Below the pieces are notes generated by a model. That model did not search any database. It worked only from the letters and a program-made list of their open reading frames with translations, and had not been told where the DNA came from. Both the position numbers and the translations under genes were made by a program. Below are positions 32,144-44,002 of a DNA stretch of 64,000 bases, in pieces (the first letter of the stretch is position 1; every line of letters starts with the position of its first letter). This DNA is from Pictodentalium vernedei (taxonomy: Eukaryota > Mollusca > Scaphopoda > Dentaliida > Dentaliidae), in NCBI GenBank assembly GCA_031216915.1, contig CM062293.1, forward strand, positions 155,752,285 through 155,816,284. The letters are read 5' to 3'.

Positions 32144-32835
32144 TTAAATCCAAAAATTTTTGAAAAAGTCTAACCAAAGGGAACATGAAGAGCCCAGCGC
32201 CATCCCGATAGAGCCTAAGTGTGGACAAAATCCAAATTTTTTAGCTACACTACCAGAATCATAATCAATGTATCTTACAATAATCCTACAGTAATATAAT
32301 ATCTAAATACTGCATATATTTGAAGATGTTGCCAATGTAAACAACGTCAAAAGAAAAACCGGAAAGAAGACATCAGGCAAAGAAAAAAGGCCCAAAGTCA
32401 GTAACAGATTTTAATGATACCAGATGTAAAGTTAGATCTTCATATAAAGAAAAAAAGATACATCGGATAGAAGATGCAAGACCAAAATGACCCAACACCC
32501 CTAGGGTGAGGATGTAACCATGGGGATAAACATTCTGTAATACATGTTAAACTCCCAAGAAATTTTTTAAAAAATTTCAATAAAAAACAGCCAAAAAGAG
32601 TTTAAGAGGAGGGCTTCAGGGAGGGATAGGGAAGGAACACTTAACAAACAATGGATAAATCATTAGCAAGAATGATGCCGTCAGGCATATGAAATTGGGA
32701 AACATGAAATAATTTTTAGAATTATTATAAAGTTACAGCCCTGAACGTTTCCAACCACTGTTGTTCACTTCCAAAATCCATTTCCAGCCTTGGATCCACC
32801 AATTTTACCATTGATTTGTGTCTGGCATCCTCAAA
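32144..32835 (-). mobile_element. DIRS C/D-type leader segment
   Basis: There is no ORF. The segment aligns in order with DIRS-D 46690-47375: CCTAAGTGTGGACAAAA, a GTAAACAA block, a (C)AGGCA stretch, a CCAGATGT/CATCTGATG stretch, CTCCCAAGAAATTTT, AAGTTACAGCCCTGA and GTGTCTGGCATC. It is therefore the 5' leader side of a DIRS of the C/D type, possibly the far end of DIRS-C, separated from its gag. The link to DIRS-C is inference. Confidence 0.6.
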
Positions 32836-33582
32836 TGAAAGTGTCAATGACACTGTAGCTCAACTTGTTTAAGACATGTACATGTATAGTATGTGACACA
32901 GCAATGACAAACATCTAGGTAATGACCTGATAACAAAGGTATATGTAAAGTATTTTAACGGTCTGTACATAAATGCTGACCGTAGCCTGTAACAAATGTA
33001 TATTCCATGTTACTAAACATTCATACAAAAAGTTATTCAAATCAGAACTTTCATACAGAAGTTCTGTACAAAAAACTGATTGCACTAATTTTGTTACAAA
33101 ATGGCTGCCGGAAGCCATCTTGAATTTCGGACTGTACCCCAAAACACTCGTTCTCATAATCTCAACCCAAGGTGATAACAAAGGTACCCAAGAAGTTTCG
33201 TAAAGATCGGTTCATAAATACGGCCTCTAGCCCGGGCCGTATTGGCATTTGCAGTTACAGTGCTGAAAGTAACATTAAATTGATCAAAGTTAGTCGGCAT
33301 AATTTATGCACAAGAAAAAAAAACGTATTATATGTGATGTATCCTATGGTACTAAACATTCACACAGAAAATTATTCAAATCAGCGCTTTCATATGGAAG
33401 TTCTGCGCAAAAAACTGATTGCACCTAATTTTGGTACAAAATGGCTGCCAGCTGCCATCTTAAATTTTGGACAAGACCCAAAAACAATCGTACTCTTCTC
33501 ACGATGATAACAAAGGACAGACAGACGGATGACGGGCCATGACAATACCTCAAATTTGGCTTCGCCAAAGTTGAGCTAAAAA
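32836..33582 (+). mobile_element. H1-e, short complete Helitron-like H1 copy
   Basis: At 747 bases this is the smallest copy with both ends: the shared start, a shortened leader, about one and a half internal units, then TTTGGC-TTC-GCCAAA and GTTGAGCTAAAAA before T. It lies in the DIRS leader segment. Confidence 0.75.
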
Positions 33583-33770
33583 TCATAAAACATTATGTGA
33601 GCATATAAAAAAGTCTTGAAAATGGTAAAAATTCTAAGTTCAAGGGCAGTAACTCCACCAAAAATCAACCAAGTGGAATGAAATTCGAAGTTGATCTGTA
33701 AATATCCACAACAAAGCTATATACCAAAAAATTTCTCAGTATGTCCAACCATAACCAAAAAAAGTCCGGA
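33583..33770 (+). repeat. Repeat family 3 segment, copy 1
   Basis: TTCAAGGGCAGTAACTCCAC, AAAAATCAACC and CATAACCAAAAAAAGTCCGG mark a repeat also found at 36788-36954. It is followed directly by H1-f. No gene is seen. Confidence 0.6.
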
Positions 33771-36700
33771 TGAAAGTATCAATGACACTGTAGCTCAACT
33801 AGTTTAATACATGTACGTGTATAGTATGTGACACAACAATGACAAACATTGAGGTAATGACCTGATAACAAAGGTACATGTAAAGAATTGTAATGGTCTG
33901 TACATAAATGCTGACCGTAGCCTGTAACAAATATATAGGTAAAGTATTGTAAAGGTGGGGGTGAGTTAGATGCTAAACTAGAAAAGAAATCTTTGAGTCC
34001 AGAGTTGGTCTGACTGAACCCAAAAATATTTGTTCTCTTAGCACAGTGATAACAAAGGCACCCATAAACACTTGGTCCTGTCACAAGATGATAACAAAGG
34101 TACCCCAAGAAGTTTCGAGAAGATCGGTTCATAAATACAGACTCTAGCCCGAGCCGTATTGACATGTGCACTCACTGTGTATAAGTAGCACTGAACAAAT
34201 CAAAGTTCATCTAATTTTCATAATTTCTGCACGAGAAAAAAACCTGTATTATATGTGATGTAGTCCATGTTACTAAACATTCCTACAAAAATTTATTTAA
34301 ATAAGAACTTTCATACAGAAGTTCTGTACAAAAAACTGATTCCATTAATTTTGGTACAAGATGGCTGCTGGTGGCCATCTTGAATTTTGGACCGCACCCA
34401 AAAACACTTGTTCTCGTCCCACGGTGATAACAAAGGTACCGTACTCAAGAAGTTTTGTAAAGACCGGTTCATAAATACAGCCTCTAGCCTGAGCCGAAAA
34501 GAAGTTGTGTACACAAGAGACCCCTTAATCGCTCACCAGGCAAAGTGATTCAAACAAAGTGGTTCAAAGAAGTATTTGGGGTCACATTTAGTTAGACATG
34601 GTTCATCAACACTACAAAGGAATGAAGTCATGAGAGACAAATTTTATGGAACTAAGGACATGGCTTGAACAAACTTGAATCTTACCCCCTTAAGGATGCT
34701 GCATACCAAATATCAAAAGCATTCATCTGCTGGATCTGAAGAAGAAGATTTTTAAAGAAAATTCCTCATTTTGAACTAAGTTATCATTCGGGTTCCCACA
34801 GTGAGCCCAAATATGAACCCAGGGACCTGGCTTGAACAAACTTAAATCTCACCCCCTAAGGATGCAGCATGCCAAATATCAAAACATTCTGACTGCTGAA
34901 TCTGAAGAAGACTTTTAAAGAAAAATTCCTCATTTTGAACTAAGTTATAATTTGGGCTCCCACAGGGAGCCCAAATATGGACCCAGTGACTTGGCTTGAA
35001 CAAACTTGAATCTCACCCCCTAAGGATGCTGCATGCCAAATATCAAAACATTCTGACTGCTGAATCTGAAGAAAACTTTTAAAGAAAAATTCCTCATTTT
35101 GAACTAAGTTATAATTTGGGCTCCCACAGGGAGCCCAAATATGGACCCAGGTACTTGGCTCCCACAGTGAGCCCAAATATGGACCTAGGGATATGGCTTG
35201 AACAAACTTGAATCCCCCCCCCCCCCTCCCCCAAGGATGCTGCATACCAAATATCAAAACATTCCGACTGCTGGATCTGAAGAAGAAGATTTTTAAAGAA
35301 AATTCCTCATTTTGGACTAAGTTATAATTCAAGCTACCACAGTGAGCCCAAATATGAACCCAGGGACTTGGCTTGAAGAAACTTGAATCTCACCAACCTA
35401 AGCATGCTGCATATCCAATATCAAAAGATTCTGACTGCTGGATCTGAAGAAGAAGATTTTTAAAGAAAATTCCTCATTTTGAACTAAGTTATAATTCGGG
35501 CTACCACAGTGAGCCCAAATATGAACCCAGGGACTTGGCTTGAACAAACTTGAATCTCACCCCCCTAAGCATGCTGCATACCCAATATCAAAAGATTCTG
35601 CCTGCTGGATCTTGAGAAGAAGATTTTTAAAGAAATTTGCCTGAAATGCACTAAGTTCAAATTTGGGCTCCTATACTGACCCCAAATATGAACCCAGGGG
35701 GCCGATTTGAACAAACTTGAATCAGATCCACCCCACAATGTTGCATACCAAATATCAAAAGATTCTGCCTGCTGGATCTGGAGAAGAAGATTTTTTAAGA
35801 AATTTGCCTGAAATGCACTAAGTTCAAATTCGAGCTTCTATAGTGAGCCCAAATATGAATCCAGGAGGCCGATTTCAACAAACTTGAATCAGATCCACCC
35901 CACAATGTTGCACACCAAATATCAAAAGATTCTGCCTGCTGGATCTGGAGAAGAAGATTTTTTAAGAAATTTGCCTGAAATGCACTAAGTTCGAATTCGG
36001 GCTTCTATTGTGAGCCCAAATATGAATCCAGGGGGCCGATTTGAACAAACCTGAATCAGATCCACCCCACAATGTTGCATACCAAATATCAAAAGATTCT
36101 GCCTGCTGAATCTGGAGAAGAAGGTTTTTTAATCTTTTCTCATTGCCTACCTGTAGTGTTAAAAAGTGCTCACTCAGCACTTTTTTAAAGTCCTGAAAAA
36201 AGTACCTTGTGATCAAACCGATAGGGATTTATTTTTAACCATCCTATTCTACTGGATAAAAGTAAGCTTTATACAAAATAAGAATTCTATGTGCCGTGCA
36301 TTTTTGGAGATATGGCAGTTTTAAGGTTTTTCCTATTTTTTAGCTCCCGAGCCATATTGGCATTTGCAGTTACAGTGCTGAAAGTAACACTAAATAGATC
36401 AAAGTTAGTCTAATTGGCATAATTTACGCACGAGAAAACAACCCAGATTATATGTGATGTATCCCATGGTAGTAAACATTCATACAAAAAATTATTCAAA
36501 TCAGAGCTTTCATATGGAAAGTTCTGGGCAAAAATCTGATTGCACCTAATTTTGTACAAAATGGCTGCCAGCGGCCGTCTTGAATTTCAGACCAGATCCA
36601 AAAACACTCGTTCTCGTTCCATGGTGATAACAAAGGTACCCAAGAAGTTTCGTAAAGATTGGTTCATAAATACGGACTCTAGTCCATGCCGTATTGAATT

Positions 36701-36787
36701 GTTGACGGACAGATGTCCAGATGGACAGACAGACGATTGGCCATGGCATAAGCTCAAATTTGACTTACGTCAAAGTCGAGCTAAAAA
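33771..36787 (+). mobile_element. H1-f, Helitron-like element containing H2-b
   Basis: The start TGAAAGTATCAATGACACTG follows an A. After one and a half units it is interrupted by H2-b at about 34513, resumes near 36346 at CCGAGCCATATTGGCATTTG, and ends with TTTGAC-TTAC-GTCAAA and GTCGAGCTAAAAA before T. The hairpin is the A:T variant also seen in H1-b. Confidence 0.72.
34513..36345 (+). mobile_element. H2-b, Helitron-like element, 3' truncated
   Basis: It starts ACAAGAGACCCCTTAATCGC, then shares GGTTCAAAGAAGTATTTGGG with H2-a. The body is about nine tandem units of roughly 160-180 bases with GAGCCCAAATATGAACCCAG, GATGCTGCATACCAAATATC and CTGAAGAAGAAGATTTTTAA. It lacks the AGCTC/GAGCT terminal hairpin. 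A 13-base C run lies at 35214-35226. Confidence 0.7.
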
Positions 36788-36954
36788 TGGAAAAAAATCC
36801 AGAAAATGGAAAAAAAAATTTTAAGTTCAAGGGCAGTAAGCCAGTAACTCCACCAAAAATCAACCGAGTGGAATGAAATTTGAACTTGATCTGTAAGTAT
36901 CCATAACAAAGCTGTATACCAAAAATTTTCTCAATATGTCTATCCATGATAAAA
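36788..36954 (+). repeat. Repeat family 3 segment, copy 2 (left half)
   Basis: It is homologous to 33583-33770 (TTCAAGGGCAG, CCAGTAACTCCACC, TCCATAACAAAGCTGTATAC). Its continuation appears after H1-g at 38586-38630 (GACTGGAAAAAAATTC, GGACAGACGG), so H1-g inserted into it. Confidence 0.58.
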
Positions 36955-38585
36955 TGAAAGTGTCAATGACACTAGCTCAACTTGTCAAGACATGTACATG
37001 TATAGTATGTGACACAGCAATGACAAACATCTAGGTAATGACCTGATAACAAAGGTACATATAAAGTATTGTAACGGTCTGTACATAAATACTGACCGTA
37101 GCCTGTAACAAATGTATAGGTAAAGTATTGTAAAGGTGGGTGACAGTCAGATACTAAACTAGAAAAGAAATCTTGGAGTCCTAGAGTGGGTCTGACTGAA
37201 CCCCCCAAATATTTGTTCTCATAGCACAGTGATAACAAAGGCACCCCAAAACACACTCATTCCTGTCCCAAGGTGAAAACAAAGGTACCCAAGAAGTTTC
37301 ATGAAGATCAGTTCATAAATACGAGCTGTATAGAAGTTGTGACAAAAAACTGATTGGACCTAATTTCGGTACAAAATGGCCACTGGCAGCCATCTTGAAT
37401 TTTCGACTGCACTCAGAAACACTCGTTCTCGTCCCAAGGTGATAACAAAGGTACCCAAGAAGTTTCGTGAAGATCGGTTGATAAATACAGCCTCTAGCCC
37501 GAGCCGTACTGACATGTGCACTTACAGTGTATAAGTAGCACTAAATAAATCAAAATTCATCTAATTTGCATAATTTCTGCACGAGAAAAAAACCTGTACT
37601 GTATGTGATGTATTCCATTTTACTAAACATTCATACAAAAAATTATTCAAATCAGAACTTTCATACAGAAGTTCTGTACAAAAGACTGATTGCACTAATT
37701 TTGGTACAAAATGACTGCTGGTGGCCATGTTGAATTTTGGACCACACCCAAAAACACCCGTTCTCATCCCACGGTGATAACAAAGGTACCCAAGACGTTT
37801 TGTAAAGATCGGTTCATAAATACGGCCTCTAGCCTGAGCCGTATAGAAGTTGTGTACAAATAACTGATTAGACCTAATTTCTGTACAAAATGGCCACTTG
37901 CAGCCATCTTGAATTTTGGACCGCACTCAGAAACACTCGTTCTCGTCCCAAGGTGATAACAGAGGTACCCAAGAAGTTTCGTGAAGATCGGTTTATAAAT
38001 ACAGCCTCTAGCCCGAGCCGTATTGACATGTGTACTTACTTTGTAAGTAGCACTGAAAAAGTCAAAGTTCATATAATTTGCATAATTTCTGCACGAGAAA
38101 AAAACCTGTATTATATGTGATGTATCCCATGGTACTAAACATTCACACAAAACAATTTTTAAATCAGCGCTTTCATATGGAAGTTCTGTGCAAAAATCTG
38201 ACCGCACCTAATTTTGTACAAAATGGCTGGCATCGGCCATCTTGAATTTCGGACCGCACCCAAAAACACTCGTTCTCGTCCCACGGTGATACCAAAGGTA
38301 CCCAAGAAGTTTCGTAAAGATTGGTTTATAAATACGGCCTCTAGCCTGAGCCGTATTGGCATTTGCACTTACAGTGCTGAAAGTAACACTAAATACATCA
38401 AAGTTAGTCTAATTTGCATAATTTACGTACAAGAAAAAAACTTGTATTATATGTAATGTATCCCATGGTACTAAACATTCATACAAAAAATTATTCAAAT
38501 CAGTGCTTTCATATAGAAGTTCTGCGCAAAAATTTGATTGCACCTAAGTGTGTACAAAGTTGAACTAAAGTTGAGCTAAAAAAAA
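36955..38585 (+). mobile_element. H1-g, Helitron-like element with decayed 3' end
   Basis: It has the shared start, though TGTAG near the start is shortened, a leader and four units. The end reads AAAGTTGAACTAAAG then TTGAGCTAAAAA with no intact hairpin, so the last bases before the terminus are rearranged. Confidence 0.68.
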
Positions 38586-38630
38586 GACTGGAAAAAAATT
38601 CTGGACAGACGGATGTCAACGTTATACATT

Positions 38631-39600
38631 ACATGTACACTGCATTAAAGACCCTGATTTTCAGGTGATAAAGTCGGGGTGATCGACCCGGATTTCGTTA
38701 CTATTAATATCCACTGGAGAATCCCATGCAAAGACAATTAACTACAATATCATTACGACCTAGCATGAAGTCACATCACGAGAGTTAATTCTCAAAAACG
38801 TGCAAGTGAATTCAAAACTAAAGGACACTTTTTTGTTCAACAAGTTCAAAATGTTATAAAACTATTAATTTGACAGATGTGTATGAAGAAAATCTATCAA
38901 TAATATGAAGTTATAATCCGCGGATTGTTTTTCAGATTACCAAACAAGGACACGATTCTAATCCCACCTACAAAACTCGGTCGCCCAATGAGACGCCGGC
39001 ACAGATATGAGCGACACCCCTGCATTTTGAACTGAAACACGCTGTGAAGCTGGTCACAATATTTGAAGACAGTTTGAGACGATGAATAGTTGTTGGAAAG
39101 TGGAAACTTACTATGAATATATTAAAGATATACACACTTATTTAATGTAATAGGAATAAACAGTTTGGATGATAAAACAAACCACCAGTTTATATGCGCG
39201 ATGAAAATGTGAAAAAATTTCAAATAAATCCTGCAAGTTCATTTTATTTTTGGTCTTTAAACTTAACTGTTTTAAAACATTTACCAAAATCTTTAAATGT
39301 CATTTGCCAATGAAACATTGACCGGAAAAAATCTTCATAATTTTTAATAAATTGGGAAAAATTCTGATTTATGATTTTATAAGGTAAGTCAAGATTGGAA
39401 TTGTATTTTTGGTGAAATCTTTGAAAGTTGCCGTTTACATACATAATTAAATTACATGAACGAAGAAGGAATGCTTGTGTGCGGTAGTTCTTGGACTTTT
39501 CACCCCTGGGATGTTTCAGACCTGGTTCGTGGCCTGAGACTTTTCGACATCCATATATTGAAATATCAGGGTGGCTTTCACTAGCAAGAAAGAAAAGAGC
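38631..39600. other. No recognisable feature
   Basis: This is AT-rich, apparently unique sequence. No repeat, splice-framed exon or RNA gene was recognised. The open frames reaching into 39244-39774 are low-complexity. Confidence 0.4.
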
Positions 39601-39722
39601 TGGTGTGTGGGTGGGTGGGTGGGTGGGTGTATGGGAGTGGGGGTGGTGGGGGAGGGGGGTTATGAAATTACTCATATATTTGTGTGTGTTGGCATAAGGG
39701 GGGTGGGGGGGAGGGGTTGGTG
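39601..39722 (+). repeat. G-rich GGGT/GTGG low-complexity tract
   Basis: Irregular repeats of GGGT and GGGGT run over about 120 bases, starting with GTGGGTGGGTGGGTGGGTG and ending in GGGGTGGGGGGGAGGGG. Strongly G-skewed on the plus strand, it has the run pattern needed for G-quadruplexes. Confidence 0.8.
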
Positions 39723-39913
39723 CTTCGATACCATGGGGAGGAAGGAGGATATTATTTATTTCACCATTTAGCAATGGTCTGGATGACTGGATCCGTCGCT
39801 CGACTCTGGAAAGACATCGGAATAATTATTGACGTGCTGGCCAAAATGTCAAGAGTGGTGCAATGTAGGAAAGAGTTGGGCTGCTGCACACCTCACGGTG
39901 AGGCCTGAATTAG

Positions 39914-40039
39914 TTACCCGACACAGTTTTTGATACAAGCATCATCTTCCAAGAGGTGAACAAAACCTTTCTGCCCTTCAGTGTAGTGCAGTTGGACAGC
40001 TGCCCAATTCTCTTGCCAGGAAAGTCCATAACCAGCCAT
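39914..40039 (-). other. Possible short exon or small ORF of 41 codons
   Basis: The minus strand reads from an ATG at 40039: MAGYGLSWQENWAAVQ, then LHYTEGQKGFVHLLEDD, then ACIKNCVG, stop at 39914. The composition looks protein-like (three Trp/Tyr clusters, no low complexity), unlike the surrounding DNA. The end overlaps GGGTAACT, a possible splice donor, so it could be a first coding exon. I do not recognise the family, and nothing around it confirms expression. Confidence 0.3.
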
Positions 40040-40163
40040 CAGATAACTCCAGAATCACTCGCAGAGCATTGAAAAGTTACAAAATTTCTCGCGAGGAATG
40101 TCCCCTGTCCCTCTATTAGAGAGGGGACACCCCCCTCATGCTCCACCCAATGAATTAACACTC

Positions 40164-40233
40164 AAAAGTCGTCAGGCAAATGACAATAGTCGTCGGACAA
40201 ATGACTATAGTCGTCAGGCAAATTAGGAGTACA
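40164..40233. repeat. Three 21-bp tandem phrases
   Basis: GTCGTCAGGCAAATGACAAT, GTCGTCGGACAAATGACTAT and GTCGTCAGGCAAATTAGG follow each other at 21-base spacing. The layout resembles the phrase arrays at the ends of the elements at 48-53 kb. No inverted partner was found. Confidence 0.7.
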
Positions 40234-40639
40234 CCACCCAAACCTCCCAGGCTCCCACCCTCAGTATTTTAGGGTATATACGGCCATGTCAGAGATTAAC
40301 AGACCTGGTGACATCCCATGAAAGCCTACTTTAAGCAGAATAAAATATGAATGTTTTCAAAAACATTTCCTTTACATTCGTTCTATTGTTTATTGTGTTT
40401 CGTTTCGCATAATGGTTTGTGAACTGTCCGAAGTGGGAAAATTAAATGAGTACCGACCCAAAAAATACGATTTTTTTTAATCTCAAAGGTTTTTAAGCAG
40501 TTATTTGTGTTGGCGGACACAGGTGCTTGGCACAAGCTGAGAACTGTAAAAAATGATATCTAGTAAGGAGGTGGAGCTGGTATTTTATATCTATTAAGGA
40601 GATGGAGAGAATCGATCCAAAAGTTAAAAAATTTATAGT

Positions 40640-40850
40640 AATTTATATATTTTTTATACTTACCAATGACCCAGACATAGCTGGTGCTAACTCTTAAAAT
40701 ATAGGGCCAAACACAAATTTTGCCCCCCAATCCCCAAAATTTGCATCTAAAACTAAAGAAAACATGTCCTGAAAGGCCCTCCACACATCGCCCCTACTGC
40801 GCATGCGCAGTGTCAAGGACGTTCCGAAATTGGCGCCATTTATCATTCTA
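40640..40850 (+). repeat. DIRS-D left inverted terminal repeat
   Basis: This reverse complement of 47420-47610 includes ACCAATGACCCAGACATAGC, GGGCCAAACACAAATTTTGC and CTGCGCATGCGCAGTG. The two arms show almost no differences even though the interior is ruined. Confidence 0.85.
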
Positions 40851-40904
40851 ATAACCAGTGCCTGGTAAGCGCTATGTACTCAGCGGGGAGGCAAGAGTTC
40901 CCAA

Positions 40905-41035
40905 CTCCTGGGAGGGCCATCCCCGTCTGGGTCATTGGTAAGTATAAAAAATATATAAATTACTATAAATTTTTTAACATTTTTATACTGTACCAATGAC
41001 CCAGACATAGCTGAATAGTAAAAAGGCTGGAGGGC
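40905..41035. repeat. DIRS-D internal complementary region
   Basis: GTCTGGGTCATTGGTAAGTA copies the outer end inverted, and TGTACCAATGACCCAGACAT repeats it in the other direction within 90 bases, followed by AAAAGGCTGGAGGGCC. The same arrangement is present at 7390-7525 in DIRS-C. Confidence 0.7.
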
Positions 41036-41619
41036 CAAGGACATAGAGCAAAATGGAATACGCTCAATAAAATAAAATAGAGTCATCCCCTGTAGGGGAA
41101 AGAAGTAATAGGCCTTACATGTATCTTTCTTATTTATGATAAATTAGAAAGATACAACACCTTCCAAAAATTGAGCTTCATACATCCATGTACTCTATTA
41201 ATATCCAATAATCCTTATACTAATAATTTTTAAAGTAAGCCAATAATAAAGTAAGTCTAGAGAATAGAGACTCTTATACTCCTAAAAGTGTGTGAGAATT
41301 GCATAATCATGTCCGTTGACATATGCAATATTCAAAAGCTATACTTTAAAAACTAAGACTTGAATGAATTTTATAACTTAAACTTCTCACTAAACAACCA
41401 TCCCAATAACAGCTCAGAATTACTAACTCCGGAGGAGGTATCCCCTTGTTTTCATAGTAAAAAACAGGTGACCCAAGGGAACACCCTCCCCCCCCCCCCC
41501 TTTTTCTTGCCCTGGGTCAAATAGCCCAGAGCGAAGAGGGCAGCCGAACGGAGACACTGCCGAAACAGACAGCCTACCTAGCTATAGTAGCAACTGTTAA
41601 GTGAATGACATTCTGAGCA

Positions 41620-42690
41620 GTAGAGAATAGACCTAACAATAGAGGCCTCCAGAAATGGACTCGATATTTCTGAGATAAAATTCATGAATGGATGGCTGAG
41701 CGCAATGAGCAGCCTTCAAAAATCTATAATAGCAACACTATTAATGTAAGCCCAAGAAGTAGAAGAACTCTTACTTCATGAGCCGAAATCTTAAGCACAA
41801 CTGCTAAGTCAATGATATACCATAAGCAGTACGCTAGTTAATAGAATCCATTAACAATAAAATGGAGCGTAACGTCCTTCTACTAGACATCAAAGACAGA
41901 AGAAGCTTACGCCCTTGTAATAAACAGATATCTGTTTATAAATACATAAACTGTACCCAGAAAGAGTAAAGGCCTATGCCCATACGAAGACGGAAGGACC
42001 TTAAAATAATAGGTTCCGGATAATAGGAGCCTAACTCTTATGCAACAATCCAACCTAAATAGTAACGGAAGTATTGATTCCGAAACTATGAAAGTGAAAA
42101 TCATCCATCGATAGTGCATGAAACTCACTGACTCTACAGTAAAAGAGAAATCAACAGGATTACTGTCTAAAAGGTCAGAATTTGAAAACTACTGTTTCCA
42201 GAGGCTCAAATGATTACTTAGCTAAATAAGAACCGAAGTTAAAATTCGTATAGGAATTTAATCTAAAGATTCTAAGTCTATTTATCAAAAAGTTACTAAC
42301 TGACTTAGATAAAGAGACAAAAGACTCAAATGTAAACTATCGTAGAGTGCATAGGTATGAGGTAACATAAACCTATAACCTAAATAACAACAGGCTGCAG
42401 TAGATCTTGTGAAACAAGTATACTAAAAAATAGCAATGAGTAGTATGGAGGGATCAACCATATGAACATAATGATCCCTACACCACGACGGAAGAGCCTC
42501 CACTTTAGTCGCATAGAATAGCGAAGAAGAGGATCTCCTATAGTAAGAAATCGCGTCCAAAGCTCGTCCAGTACAGTGCTTACAATGCAATATGGACCAC
42601 ACAACGGAATACATGAAGGTTGCGACCTTGCTGGTTGTGATAAAGATGGCACGATTTACCCAGTGAAAAAAGATCCTCACATAGAGGAAG
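41620..42690 (-). pseudogene. DIRS-D tyrosine recombinase relic
   Basis: It is colinear with the DIRS-C and DIRS-A recombinases but riddled with stops and frameshifts. ISAHEVRVL (about 41790) keeps the HxxR box. A CRVSEFHA-like piece near 42130 keeps the box I Arg. VLDELWTRFLTIGDP at about 42560 corresponds to the N-domain. Confidence 0.68.
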
Positions 42691-43054
42691 ATTTCACGTT
42701 AAGATCCACAGTAGACAAGAGAGTAAATTACTCATGATCTCTGTGAAGATAGAGATGCTATCAACAGAAATGTATTGTGGTTGTTTATCTTAGCAATACC
42801 TACTAAAACAACAGTGCCGGAGGATACGCGTATCCTATCATTCCGTCCTATAGATCAATAGAGCGTTAACAGTATTAGCTCAGAGATCTGGACAAGCCAA
42901 CACATACGTCTGCAATTGATTAGCAAGCTGTGTCATAAATAAAACATCATTGGGCGCTCCCATAGATAGCAAATCTGATTAAATACTTGTTTGTTGAGAG
43001 TCCATTCTGACAGCAACAAGCGACCCGTAAGAGAACGGGAGTGCAATAAAACAA

Positions 43055-43582
43055 TCAGACGACCCAGAATATGACGGACCAAAACTGAACTTGGTGTAGT
43101 ATAACCAACAGACGGATTCTTTCCATTAAATTGAATAACGGAAATGAAAGAGTGCCTCCCTGGTTCCGGAGATACGCCACTACTGTCGAATTAAAGGACA
43201 GGAATTTGGGCATGCGTTTCTGAATAATGTTCATGCAATGACATAAAGCAAGCCTAAAAAACATTATTCCGCGGAAGTTAAACTGATAGTTAAAAGACTG
43301 CGGAACCCAAAGACCCTGGCACTTCGAATCCGTAGGGATCAGTATATATCCCAATCTGTTTGACTGGCAACCGTCATAACAGCCACACTCGGGTCCGGCA
43401 ACTGCGGCGGCACTCTCTGAGTCAACCACCGAATGTTTGCCCCAGTCTGAATCTCTTGTAACACTAGATAGACAAGAGAATGTATAAATCAAGCAATTCA
43501 TGGATTGCCGGAAAGTTGCCGTCGAAGAGAAGCTCCTCCGAGAACGAAGCGACTCTGAGAGAGTTCTTAACCTACTATCCAC
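43055..43582 (-). pseudogene. DIRS-D RNase H relic
   Basis: NSTVVAYLRNQGGTLSFPLF matches DNSTVVAYIQNQGGTHSVPI of DIRS-A, and GYILIPTDSKCQGLWVPQS corresponds to the SDLGWGATLDPLGLSLHGMW segment. Upstream RT is not recognisable as a frame. Confidence 0.72.
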
Positions 43583-44002
43583 GCGTGGATGTAGCTAGGG
43601 CTGCATCACGTCTAACCAACTCCAATCAGCCACTGAAGGGCGGAGTTATACGTGAACAAACTACTGCCCTCAAAAGAAATTACATTGAGAATAATATCCC
43701 GTAAATCTTTTCTTGAAGACGTAATGATAACGCCTCAGTAAGGCGGATTACGTATAATAAAGCGTCTAAGTTAAGTCTACTATACATAATGTCGTTCCCA
43801 ACATTGAAATTGGAAAAGACATAACGGCGAAAAGAATATATGCAGTCTTTAATCACACCGTCTAGACGCATATGAACTCTCGGTATGCCCTGCTCTGCCA
43901 AAATAAACTATATGTAAAAAAGATAAAATGGCAGAAATGAGCCACGCGGACAAGAAACTAAACTATCATGCTTAGTAGCAGGCTTGTATATATATATAAA
44001 TA

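Noticed and set aside
39244..39774. 176-codon minus-strand frame with Pro/His-rich start
   Set aside because: The N-terminal half is a translation of the GGGT low-complexity tract and the rest has no recognisable motif or splice context.
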